This document shows, piece after piece, positions 26,692 to 36,804 of a stretch of DNA of 64,000 nucleotides (position 1 is the stretch's first letter; each line of letters starts with the position of its first letter). Location of the stretch: NCBI RefSeq assembly GCF_005937985.2, contig NZ_CP042172.1, forward strand, positions 2,542,001-2,606,000, given 5' to 3'. A model generated the notes under the pieces. The model ran no database searches, had not been told where the DNA came from, and was given only the letters and a program-made list of their open reading frames with translations. The DNA is from Arthrobacter sp. KBS0702. Lineage in GTDB: Bacteria; Actinomycetota; Actinomycetes; Actinomycetales; Micrococcaceae. A program made the position numbers and the translations under genes.

Positions 26692-26725
26692 GTGTGGCCG
26701 CTCCCCCTAGGGTGGGCGGCCACAC
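26692..26725. terminator. Hairpin terminator
   Basis: 10-bp stem GTGTGGCCGC/GCGGCCACAC followed on the plus strand by TGCTTTAA. It lies between the small membrane protein gene and the convergent VOC gene, so it can serve both. Confidence 0.75.
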
Positions 26726-26726
26726 T

Positions 26727-26758
26727 GCTTTAAGCGGTCTCCGCTTTAAGCGGTTTCC
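26727..26758. repeat. 16-bp tandem duplication spanning a stop codon
   Basis: GCTTTAAGCGGTCTCC then GCTTTAAGCGGTTTCC, one mismatch. Each unit holds the TTA that reads as the TAA stop of the VOC gene on the minus strand, so the stop is duplicated 16 bp apart. Confidence 0.8.
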
Positions 26759-27135
26759 GCCGGTGCGGTGGACTCCTGGATGACCCAGCGGTTCCCGTCC
26801 GGGTCGCTGAAGTAGGCGAAGGCAATCCCGCCCATGTCCTGGACCGCACTGATCTCGGCTCCGCGTCGCAGCAGTTCCGCGCGCGTGGCCGCCATGTCAG
26901 GGACCACCAACTGCAGCCCCTCAAGGCTCCCGGGGACCATCGTGGTCATGCCCGTACCCACAACTATCGAGGTGGCGGAACCGGGCGGCGTGAGTTGCAC
27001 GACCCGCATTCCCGGAATGTATTCCACGTCGTGATCCAGCGCGAAGCCCAGCTTCTCCGTATAGAACAATTTCGCCGCATCGACGTCGGCGACCGGTACT
27101 TGTACGACTTCCAGGCGCATTTCCATGCTGGTCAC
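26746..27135 (-). CDS. VOC (glyoxalase/bleomycin-resistance) family protein
   Basis: 129-aa single vicinal-oxygen-chelate domain: QVPVADVDAAKLFYTEKLGF at the N-terminus, VVQLTPPGSATSIVVG, then FAYFSDPDGNRWVIQES with the usual terminal metal-ligand region. The substrate is unknown. GTG start overlaps the ECF sigma stop (GTGA), so it is the last gene of the YciI-sigma-VOC operon and probably a target or partner of that system. Confidence 0.88.
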   Translation of the reverse strand: MTSMEMRLEVVQVPVADVDAAKLFYTEKLGFALDHDVEYIPGMRVVQLTPPGSATSIVVGTGMTTMVPGSLEGLQLVVPDMAATRAELLRRGAEISAVQDMGGIAFAYFSDPDGNRWVIQESTAPAETA

Positions 27136-28427
27136 AGTACTCCGGGTTCCTCTCGGCGGGTCTCCGCCAAACGTTTGCTGAGGTAGCGTCGCTCGGCCTC
27201 AGACGGTGCCAGTTCCCGGGCCCGCCGGTATTCGCGGCCGGCCTCCGGCATCCGGCCCAGGCGCCGCAGAAGGTCCGCTTTCGCCGCAGGCAGGAGGTAA
27301 TACCCTTCCAGCGACCGGGTCCGTTCCAGCTCGTCGATGAGGGCCAGCCCCGCGTCCGGCCCCCGGGACATGGCGACGGCCACGGCGCGGTTGAGTTCCA
27401 CCACCGGTGACGGCGCCAGCCGGGCGAGGCGGTCGTAGAGCAGGGCCAGCCTGGAAAAATCGGTGCTGCCGAACTCGCGGGCGGTCATGTGGCACCCGGC
27501 GATGGCGGCCTGGATCCGGTAACTGCCCGGCCGGGACCCGCATACGATGCCTATCCGGTCCGCAGCCGTCAGCAGCGCCACCGCCTCCGCGGTAGCCTCC
27601 CGGTCCCAGAGCTCGCGGTCCTGGTCCTCCAGCGTGACCAGATCCCCCGCAGCGTCGGTCCGGGCATGTCGGCGGCCATGGTGGAACAGCATCAGCGCCA
27701 GCAGACCCATGGCCTCCGGCTGATGCGGGGACCCGTCAAGCAAGGCGATCAGCAGCCGGTTGAGTCGGATCGCTTCCCGGGCAAGCGGCTCCCGCACCAG
27801 GGAGTCGCCGCCGCCGGCCGAATATCCTTCGTTGAACATCAGGTAGAGGACGGCAAGGATCCCGGCCGTACGTTCCGAGACCAGCTCCGGCGGCGGGACG
27901 CGGTAAGGGATCCCGGCATCGCGTATTTTGGCTCGGGCGCGGACCAGCCGTTTGGACATGGTCGCCTCCGAGACGAGGAACGCGCGCGCGATCTCGGCGG
28001 TCGTCAGGCCGGCCACGGTGCGCAAGGTCAGGGCCACCCGCGCCTCGAGCGGAAGGGCTGGATGGCAGCAGGTGTAGATCAGGCGCAGCCGGTCGTCACC
28101 CTCGGCCGGATCGCCGGCTTCGTCGTCCGCCAGCCCCTCGAGCCGGGCCAGAATCGAGAGTTCCCGCACCGCCTTCTGCTCGCTGGCCGCACTCCGCAGG
28201 CAGTCAATGGCCCTGTTTTTGGCAACGGTGGTGAGCCAGGCGGCGGGGTTTCCGGGGATCCCCCGTTCGAGCCAGTCGACGAGGGCGCGCGCGAAAGCGT
28301 CCTGGACACAGTCTTCGGCCAGGCTCCAGTCTCCAGTGATGCGGATCAGGGTGGCGGTGATCCGTGCTGCCTCCAGTGCGGACACCGCCTCAATGGCGGC
28401 CTGCACCTCCGCTGCCTCCACGGTCAT
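27132..28427 (-). CDS. ECF42-type RNA polymerase sigma factor with C-terminal TPR-like extension
   Basis: 431 aa, about twice the size of a minimal ECF sigma. Region 2 lies at about residues 20-90 (DWSLAEDCVQDAFARALVDW) and region 4 at about 125-180 (GLTTAEIARAFLVSEATMSKRL). The remaining 240 residues are helical repeats (ELNRAVAVAMSRGPDAGLALIDEL, then EYRRARELAPSEAERRYL). This layout beside a DGPF/YciI gene is the signature of group ECF42, in which the extension replaces an anti-sigma factor in control. Start chosen at the ATG behind GGGGGAGCGG. It overlaps the VOC gene. Confidence 0.88.
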   Translation of the reverse strand: MTVEAAEVQAAIEAVSALEAARITATLIRITGDWSLAEDCVQDAFARALVDWLERGIPGNPAAWLTTVAKNRAIDCLRSAASEQKAVRELSILARLEGLADDEAGDPAEGDDRLRLIYTCCHPALPLEARVALTLRTVAGLTTAEIARAFLVSEATMSKRLVRARAKIRDAGIPYRVPPPELVSERTAGILAVLYLMFNEGYSAGGGDSLVREPLAREAIRLNRLLIALLDGSPHQPEAMGLLALMLFHHGRRHARTDAAGDLVTLEDQDRELWDREATAEAVALLTAADRIGIVCGSRPGSYRIQAAIAGCHMTAREFGSTDFSRLALLYDRLARLAPSPVVELNRAVAVAMSRGPDAGLALIDELERTRSLEGYYLLPAAKADLLRRLGRMPEAGREYRRARELAPSEAERRYLSKRLAETRREEPGVL

Positions 28428-28468
28428 CCGCTCCCCCTGCTCTGACGTTCCCGGCTGTCGACGGATCG

Positions 28469-28804
28469 CTACAACCCGAGCGGCCACACGGGTCTGATCT
28501 CGATCTTGCCGAATTTTGCCATCGGATGCTTGGACGCTACCTCAATCGCCTCGTCGAGGTCGTCGCAGGCGATGATGTCATAGCCCGCAATCCATTCCTT
28601 CGTCTCGGCAAACGGGCCGTCGGCGACCACCACCTCGCCCGCGCGCACCGTGACGGTGGTCGCGTCCTCGACAGGACGCAGCCTGTCGCCGTGGCGGGTG
28701 ATGCCCCTGGCGTCCATCTCCGCACCCCACTCCACGATGTTGTCCTCCGCAGGCACATATTCCGGTGCCGTGGGATCGGTGCAGATGAAAAGCATGTAGT
28801 CCAC
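28469..28804 (-). CDS. YciI/DGPF-domain protein, ECF42 partner
   Basis: 111-aa YCII-related protein with the diagnostic DGPF in VVVADGPFAETKEWIAGYDII. It starts MDYMLFICTDPTAPEYVP from GTG behind GGAGT. DGPF genes accompany ECF42 sigma factors and are their known type of target; the biochemical role is unsettled. First gene of the operon, 41 bp before the sigma gene. Confidence 0.88.
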   Translation of the reverse strand: MDYMLFICTDPTAPEYVPAEDNIVEWGAEMDARGITRHGDRLRPVEDATTVTVRAGEVVVADGPFAETKEWIAGYDIIACDDLDEAIEVASKHPMAKFGKIEIRPVWPLGL

Positions 28805-28916
28805 AGTGACTCCTTCTGGTAGGTCGGTACATCAGTACGACGAGGAAGGGGCCGGTAAAAGGACACTTGGCGGAAAGATCTTTTGTTGGGCCAGCTGCCT
28901 TGTTGAGCTTAGGGCT

Positions 28917-30611
28917 TCAGTACGTGGGGCCCCCTGGCTCGACGAGGGGGTGCTCGCGCTGGAGCTGGGCAACTTTCGGGTCGTTCTCGTCGGCGCCGTA
29001 GTCCGAGGCGCGGGTGATGTCCTTCCCGTCGGCGACTTTCATTGCACGGAAGAGCAGGGACAGGATGGCCGCGACGACGAGGTTTATCGCGAAGGCCACG
29101 ACGGCGATGTAGACCTGGACGTCGGTGCCGGGGATGGCCGCGATGGAACCGCCAAAGTGGGCTTTCGTGACGGGGTTGACCACGTTGTACGCCGCGATGG
29201 TGCCGTACGCGATGCCGGCCGCCCAGCCGGCGAACAGGGCCCAGCGGTGGAACCAGCGGGTATAGAGTCCCGCCACGATGGCCGGGAAGGTCTGCAGTAT
29301 CCAGATGCCGCCGAGGAGTTGCATGTTGATGGCCGCGGACTGGTCCATGGCAATGACGAAGATCAGGGCACCGAACTTGACCACCAGCGAGGCGATCTTG
29401 GAGACGCTGGCTTCCTGCCGCGGAGTGGCGTCCGGCTTGATCAGGTCCCGGTAGATGTTTCGGGTGAACAGGTTCGCCGCGGCGATGGACATGATGGCGG
29501 CCGGGACCAGCGCCCCGATGGCGATGGCGGCGAGGGCAATGCCGGCAAACCACGCCGGGAACTGGTCAAGGAACAGTTGCGGAACAACCAGTTGCGGGTT
29601 GACGGCGCCGTTCAGGTCCGTGGGCTTGGTGCCGGCGTAAATGGCCGCGTATCCCAGGAGCGCCAGGAAACCCAGCATCAGGGAGTACAGCGGCAGCACC
29701 GCGGCGTTCCGGCGGATGGTGTTCCTGCTTTTGGTGGCCAGGACGCCCGTGATCGAGTGCGGATACATGAACAGGGCGAGTGCGGAGCCCAGGGCAAGCG
29801 TCCAATACGCGGAGTAACTGGACGCGCCCGGGATGAACGCGCCCGCCGGTTTGCCGGTCGCAGGGCTGACCGTCGCCAGCTTCGTCTGGGCAGAGTCGAA
29901 GATGGGGCCCCACCCGCCGAACTTGATGGGCAGGTAAATCACCGCGACGATCACGGCGAGATAGATCAGCAGGTCCTTCACGACGGCGATCAGGGCCGGC
30001 GCGCGCAGGCCGGAGGTGTAGGTATAGGCGGCCAGGACCACGAACGCGATGATGAGCGGCAGGTCGGTCAGCAGCACATTCTCTGCGCTGCCCAGACCGA
30101 GCACGGTGAGCACGGCCTTGATGCCCACCAGTTGCAGGGCAATGTAGGGCATGGTGGCTACGATGCCGGTGACAGCCACCGCAACCGTCAGCGCCCTGCT
30201 GCCATAGCGGCCGCCGACGAAGTCGGCTGGCGTGACAAAACCGTGCCGGTGCGAGACGGACCACAGCCTGCTCATCAGCAAGAACACGATCGGATAGAGC
30301 ACGATTGTGTAGGGCACCGCAAAGAAGCCGCTCACGGCGCCGGTGGCCCACATCGCCGCCGGCACCGCCACGAACGTGTAAGCGGTGTAGAGGTCGCCTC
30401 CAAGCAGGAACCAGGTCACCCAGGTTCCGAAGCCCCGGCCGCCAAGGCCCCATTCGTCCAGGCTATGCAGCCCTGTCGTCTTTTCCCGCCGCCACCGCGC
30501 GGCAAAGAAACCCAGGACCGCCACCAGGAGGAAGAGGATGATCACAATGGTGAGTGCTACGCCGTTGACCGGCCGGTCCGGGGCCGCCAGCGGCACGCCG
30601 GCCCCGTTCAC
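28917..30611 (-). CDS. MctP-like monocarboxylate:sodium symporter (SSS family)
   Basis: 564-aa solute:sodium symporter with about 13 hydrophobic segments. After VNGVALTIVIILFLLVAVLGFFAARWRR come EWGLGGRGFGTWVTWFLLGGDLYTAY, GFVTPADFVGGRYGSRAL and MAMPYIALQLVGIK-type helices. The conserved AAIAIGALVPAAIMSIAAANLFTRN (helix 8 region) is present. MctP carriers take up pyruvate, lactate, acetate or alanine; the exact substrate is not readable. GTG start overlaps the DUF3311 stop (GTGA), a pairing typical of this carrier type. Confidence 0.87.
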   Translation of the reverse strand: MNGAGVPLAAPDRPVNGVALTIVIILFLLVAVLGFFAARWRREKTTGLHSLDEWGLGGRGFGTWVTWFLLGGDLYTAYTFVAVPAAMWATGAVSGFFAVPYTIVLYPIVFLLMSRLWSVSHRHGFVTPADFVGGRYGSRALTVAVAVTGIVATMPYIALQLVGIKAVLTVLGLGSAENVLLTDLPLIIAFVVLAAYTYTSGLRAPALIAVVKDLLIYLAVIVAVIYLPIKFGGWGPIFDSAQTKLATVSPATGKPAGAFIPGASSYSAYWTLALGSALALFMYPHSITGVLATKSRNTIRRNAAVLPLYSLMLGFLALLGYAAIYAGTKPTDLNGAVNPQLVVPQLFLDQFPAWFAGIALAAIAIGALVPAAIMSIAAANLFTRNIYRDLIKPDATPRQEASVSKIASLVVKFGALIFVIAMDQSAAINMQLLGGIWILQTFPAIVAGLYTRWFHRWALFAGWAAGIAYGTIAAYNVVNPVTKAHFGGSIAAIPGTDVQVYIAVVAFAINLVVAAILSLLFRAMKVADGKDITRASDYGADENDPKVAQLQREHPLVEPGGPTY

Positions 30612-30889
30612 CGTTCCACCCCGTCGGCCAGGCGGCTGCGGACGGATTCGCGGCGACGCCGGTCTTCCTTCGTGACCAGCCAGTAGGAGATCCCCACCAG
30701 GGCTGCGGTGACCGGTATCCACGCCATCTGATACCAGTAGAAGAAGGGGATACCGCCCAACCGCGGTTCGTCGTACGAATACGCCGGCACATACAGGGGA
30801 ACCACGATGGCTATAAGCAAAAGGATTCCGGAAATCACATAGGGACCCGGTCTGGCCGGTCCGCGCGTGGGCACTTCAGGACTGGACAT
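30608..30889 (-). CDS. DUF3311 small membrane protein, symporter partner
   Basis: 93 aa with two hydrophobic helices (YVISGILLLIAIVVPLYVP and MAWIPVTAALVGISYWLV) and a basic tail (KEDRRRRESVRSR). Members sit next to SSS symporters like a small subunit. Start chosen at the ATG after a strong GAGGAGG. It overlaps the symporter by 4 bases. Confidence 0.85.
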   Translation of the reverse strand: MSSPEVPTRGPARPGPYVISGILLLIAIVVPLYVPAYSYDEPRLGGIPFFYWYQMAWIPVTAALVGISYWLVTKEDRRRRESVRSRLADGVER

Positions 30890-31073
30890 GCACGCCTCCT
30901 CGTCGAGGCGGGCCCCCGGAGCGGGAAGGCTTCCCGGGACGTGCCGGCGGCCTGCAGACCTTGTTTCCGCGGTCTTATGCATCAGGATAGACACTGGAGT
31001 AATTCTTTGACAGTGCTCGATTACCCTGCATTGTCAGTCCCAGTGCTGTTTTCCGGATCGGCACAGGTATTCC

Positions 31074-33384
<2,311 letters not shown>

Positions 33385-33390
33385 GGGCTT

Positions 33391-33489
33391 CCTTCCCTAC
33401 GCCGGTACTAGCCGGATCAGGTCAAGCGGTCGGCTCTGACGCCCTCTCAGCCCTGCGGCCCGGTATCGGGCGGCGCGGGCTCCCGCGGT
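33391..33489 (-). promoter_or_regulatory. TPP riboswitch (THI element) upstream of thiOSG
   Basis: Read on the minus strand, the leader has the two invariant THI-box cores: CTGAGA, then GACCTGATC, followed by GGCGTAGGGAAG. The latter also provides the thiO Shine-Dalgarno, 6 bases before the ATG. Ligand binding would bury the ribosome-binding site and turn off thiO. The 5' edge is approximate. Confidence 0.93.
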
Positions 33490-33522
33490 ATTCGCCCAGT
33501 TTAGAGGAACTAGGCTTGGAAC

Positions 33523-34239
33523 ATGAGCCAAGATGTCCACACCACCGCCCGCCTGTACCTGTGCACCGATGCCCGGAAGGGCCGCGGCGACTTCGAGGAT
33601 TTCGTCGACGCCGCCTTTGCCGGCGGGGTGGACATCATCCAGTTGCGGGACAAGTCGCTGGAGGCGGCCGAGGAGCTCGAACTGCTGGAGGTCCTGCACT
33701 CCGTGGCGCACCGGCACGGCCGGCTCTGGGCCGTGAACGACCGCGCCGACCTCGCCTCGCTGGCCGGGGCACCGGTCTTCCATATCGGCCAAAAAGACAT
33801 TCCCTTCGCCGCGGCCCGGGAGTTCCTGGGCAAGGGCACCGTGATCGGGATGTCCACGCACACCCCGGAGCAGGTTGACGCCGCCATCGCCGCGGCCCCC
33901 GGCCGGAGCGGGCTGGACTACTTCTGTGTGGGGCCGGTCTGGGCCACCCCCACGAAGCCGGGCCGCGCCGCCGTCGGGCTGGACCTGGTGCGCTACGCCG
34001 CCGCGGCGATTGAACGGGCCGAGGCCGGGGACAGCGGCAGGGTCTCCGGGGTGGTGCCGTGGTTCGCGATCGGCGGCATCGACCTGTCCAACGTGGAGCA
34101 GGTGGTCGACGCCGGCGCCCACCGCATCGTGGTGGTCCGGGCGATTACCGAGGCCGACGATCCCGCCGGGGCAGCGCGGGCGCTGCTCGCCGCGCTCGAC
34201 GCCGGGGCGGAAGCCAACGCCGGGGCCGCGTCCAACTAG
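33523..34239 (+). CDS. thiE: Thiamine-phosphate synthase ThiE
   Basis: 238-aa TIM-barrel enzyme joining HMP-pyrophosphate and thiazole phosphate. [73 protein letters not shown] and [12 protein letters not shown] follow family order. Divergent from thiOSG. There is no Shine-Dalgarno; TAGGCT lies 6 bases before the ATG, suggesting a leaderless mRNA that would escape the riboswitch. Its TAG stop shares CTAG with the stop of the convergent ferritin-like gene. Confidence 0.94.
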   Translation: MSQDVHTTARLYLCTDARKGRGDFEDFVDAAFAGGVDIIQLRDKSLEAAEELELLEVLHSVAHRHGRLWAVNDRADLASLAGAPVFHIGQKDIPFAAAREFLGKGTVIGMSTHTPEQVDAAIAAAPGRSGLDYFCVGPVWATPTKPGRAAVGLDLVRYAAAAIERAEAGDSGRVSGVVPWFAIGGIDLSNVEQVVDAGAHRIVVVRAITEADDPAGAARALLAALDAGAEANAGAASN

Positions 34240-34907
34240 CCCGCGAGCCCCAGCTGGGACATCCGGCGGGAGTGGGCGGCGGCGAGCTCGGCAGTCAGTT
34301 CGCGGACGAGCTCTCCGGCCCGTGCCTCGTCCACCCCGGCGAGGCCGCCGAGGAGCGCATGGTCCACGCTGACCCGCTGGGCCTGGGTGAGCGCCTCGCC
34401 CAGCAGCCGCCGCGCCCACAGGGCCAGCCGGGAAGCCAGCCGGGGATCATCGGCGAGCGCCGCCTTGAGCCGCTCGCCCAGCACTGCCGTCGCGCCCTCG
34501 GACGACTGGATCGTGCGGATCAGGCTTGCCGTGTCGGCGTCGACGTAGCCGGAAATGGACCGGTAGAAATCTGCCGAGACCGTGTCGATCACGTACGCCT
34601 TCATCAGCGATTCGTACCAGTCAGAAGGGCGGGTGCGCTCATGGAAATGGTCCACGGACGGCTGGAACGGCAGCATGGCTTCCTCCGCGTCGATGCCAAG
34701 CTCCGCCAGTTTCGCGCAGACCAGTTCGAAGTGCTGGAACTCGCTGACGGCAAGGCCGCCCAGCACCGCACGGTCGCGCAGCGTGGGCGAATACCGCGCG
34801 TCGGAGGAAAGCCGTTCGAAGGCCGAAAGTTCCCCGTAGGCCATCACGCCCAGCAGGTCCCGGAGAAAACGCGGGTCACGGACGGGGTCGGCCGGGGAAG
34901 TGCTCAT
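34236..34907 (-). CDS. Ferritin-like / MiaE-like fold protein
   Basis: 223-aa all-helical protein of the actinobacterial ferritin-like group related to tRNA hydroxylase MiaE. Possible di-iron ligands are seen in [23 protein letters not shown] and SFYxxI-like [11 protein letters not shown], plus [12 protein letters not shown]. Occupancy of a metal site is not provable here. The same gene neighbours the DEAD-box helicase in mycobacteria (Rv3210c/Rv3211, from memory). TAGTCT lies 6 bases before the ATG, so probably leaderless; divergent from the RNB gene. Confidence 0.78.
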   Translation of the reverse strand: MSTSPADPVRDPRFLRDLLGVMAYGELSAFERLSSDARYSPTLRDRAVLGGLAVSEFQHFELVCAKLAELGIDAEEAMLPFQPSVDHFHERTRPSDWYESLMKAYVIDTVSADFYRSISGYVDADTASLIRTIQSSEGATAVLGERLKAALADDPRLASRLALWARRLLGEALTQAQRVSVDHALLGGLAGVDEARAGELVRELTAELAAAHSRRMSQLGLAG

Positions 34908-34948
34908 GCTTCAAGACTAATAGCGGAAATCGGGCTAACCTGATTTTC

Positions 34949-36475
34949 GTGTCTCATCATCGCCTGACCCCGAGCGTGCGCCAGCAGCAGAACCAATTGG
35001 CCCAGGCGCTCAAAGCCCTGCGCACCACGCTGGAGCTGCCGGGTCCGTTCCCGGAAGACGTGCTCCGCGACGCCGAGGCGGCCGTGGCCAGCCATGAGCT
35101 GCCGCCACTGGACCTGACGCATGTGGAGTTCGTGACCATCGATCCTGCGTCCTCGACGGACCTGGACCAGGCGTTGTACATTGATCGCGCCGGCGAGGGG
35201 TACAAGGTCTTCTACGCGATCGCGGACGTCCCTTCCTTCGTCGCCCCCGGAAGTGCGCTCGACGCCGAAACGCGCCGCCGCGGCCAGACGTTCTACACCC
35301 CGGAGGGCCGCATTCCGCTGCACCCCGAGGTCATCAGCGAGGCGGCCGGCAGCCTGCTCGCGGGCCAGCTCTGCGCAGCCTTCGTCTGGGAGTTTGAGCT
35401 CGACGCCGCCGCCGAGGTGTCCTCCGTCATGGTGCGCCGGGCACAGGTCCGCAGCCGGGCCAAGCTCAGCTACCACGGCGTGCAGGCTGAACTCGACGGC
35501 GGTACCGCGGACCCCCTGCTGCAGTTGCTGAAGGAAGTCGGCAGCAAGCGGGTGGAACTGGAACGCCTGCGCGGCGGGGCCAGCCTGAACATGCCGGAGC
35601 AGGAAATCGAGCAGCTGCCCGACGGCGGCTACCGGATTGTCGCTGCCCCGCCACTGCCGGTGGAGGACTGGAACGCCCAGATCTCGCTGATGACCGGCAT
35701 GGCCGCCGCGGAGCTGATGCTCCGGGGCAAGGTGGGCATCCTGCGCACCATGCCCGCACCGGACGAGCGTTCGCTGCGGCATTTCCGGCGCCAGACCGGC
35801 GCCCTCGGCAAACCCTGGGACGGGCAGGTCAGCTACGGGGAATACCTGCGCACCCTGGACCCCACTGACCCCCGCCAGCTGGCGATTGTCCACTCGGCCG
35901 GCATGCTCTTCCGCGGTGCCGGTTATACCCCTTTCGACGGCCAGGTCCCGGAGGACGCGATCCAGTCGGCCATCGGCGCGGCGTATGCCCACTCCACCGC
36001 CCCGCTGCGGCGCCTGATCGACCGCTTCGTCCTCGTCATCTGCGAGGCGCTGTCCAACGGCGCAGAGGTTCCCGGCTGGGCCCGCGAGGCGCTCCCCTCG
36101 CTGCCGGCCATCATGGCAGCCTCGGACCAGCTTGCCGCCAAGCTGGAACGGTTGTCGCTGGACACGGTGGAAGCCGCTCTGCTGATCAACCACATCGGGC
36201 AGGAGTTTGATGCCGTCGTGATTTCCGGCTCAAAGCCGGCCAAGAACGGCACGGCGGGGTCAGACGGCAACGGGAACGGCACCAGCAACGGCAAGGCAAA
36301 CGCAACCGGGAAGGGGAACGGCAACGGGAACGGCCCGTCCGGGATCGTGCAGATCGCCGAGCCCGCGGTGACGGCCCGCTGCCCCGGTGAACTCGAATCC
36401 GGCACCCAGGTCCGGGTGCGCGTTGTGTCCTCGGACATCGCTAAGCGGGAAGTCCGGCTGGAGCTCGTCGGCTGA
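34949..36475 (+). CDS. RNB-domain ribonuclease (RNase II/R family)
   Basis: 508-aa 3'-5' exoribonuclease candidate. The catalytic core has FVTIDPASSTDLDQALYI with the Mg-binding Asp set, YAIADVPSFV, and YAHSTAPLRRLIDRFV with the terminal Arg. The N-terminal cold-shock domains of RNase R are missing. Near the C-terminus a 33-residue Gly/Asn/Thr-rich linker separates the core from a short OB/S1-like strand segment (GTQVRVRVVSSD). GTG start with TAACCT 7 bases upstream, probably leaderless. The helicase downstream may cooperate in RNA decay. Confidence 0.87.
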   Translation: MSHHRLTPSVRQQQNQLAQALKALRTTLELPGPFPEDVLRDAEAAVASHELPPLDLTHVEFVTIDPASSTDLDQALYIDRAGEGYKVFYAIADVPSFVAPGSALDAETRRRGQTFYTPEGRIPLHPEVISEAAGSLLAGQLCAAFVWEFELDAAAEVSSVMVRRAQVRSRAKLSYHGVQAELDGGTADPLLQLLKEVGSKRVELERLRGGASLNMPEQEIEQLPDGGYRIVAAPPLPVEDWNAQISLMTGMAAAELMLRGKVGILRTMPAPDERSLRHFRRQTGALGKPWDGQVSYGEYLRTLDPTDPRQLAIVHSAGMLFRGAGYTPFDGQVPEDAIQSAIGAAYAHSTAPLRRLIDRFVLVICEALSNGAEVPGWAREALPSLPAIMAASDQLAAKLERLSLDTVEAALLINHIGQEFDAVVISGSKPAKNGTAGSDGNGNGTSNGKANATGKGNGNGNGPSGIVQIAEPAVTARCPGELESGTQVRVRVVSSDIAKREVRLELVG

Positions 36476-36804
36476 TTCTTCGGCGACGGTTCGGTCCCGG
36501 CTCCGCGCCTGCGGGGCACACAGCCGCGCCGCACCGCGGGCCCCCGTCGAGGTTCGCAACGGCGAACGGCTAGACTGGAAGGGTAGTAATGGATGCCCGG
36601 TCGTTGATTTCCATGTTTTTCGAATTCAACAAGCCCGCCCCTACGCGATCTTGAGTAACACCCGCTGGTCCCAGTGCCAGCATTCAGATAGCCCGCGATC
36701 GGCTTCCACTGGACTTGCCTGCGCATCTGAGCGTGCTCCGGAACGGCCAAGCGCCGGCCCCGTTGAGCAAGCAGCGCAGCCCAAATGAATAAGGAAACTC
36801 CCCT
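36476..36804 (+). promoter_or_regulatory. Long leader region upstream of the DEAD-box helicase
   Basis: 329-bp gap, the only one over 300 bp. It holds a possible -10 (TAGACT, 36571-36576), a 21-codon ORF, an A/T-richer stretch, and a hairpin near 36735-36772 (TGCTC...GAGCA outside AACGG...CCGTT). A transcript from here would have about 220 bases of leader, as is common for cold-induced RNA helicases. No known riboswitch is recognised. Confidence 0.45.
36589..36654 (+). CDS. Possible 21-codon leader ORF
   Basis: ATG with GGAAGGG 5 bases upstream, encoding a peptide MDARSLISM followed by FFEFNKPAPTRS, then TGA, 150 bp before the DEAD-box start. The good ribosome-binding site and aromatic cluster make it more than random. 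If TAGACT is the -10, the message would begin close to its ATG. Expression unproven. Confidence 0.35.
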   Translation: MDARSLISMFFEFNKPAPTRS

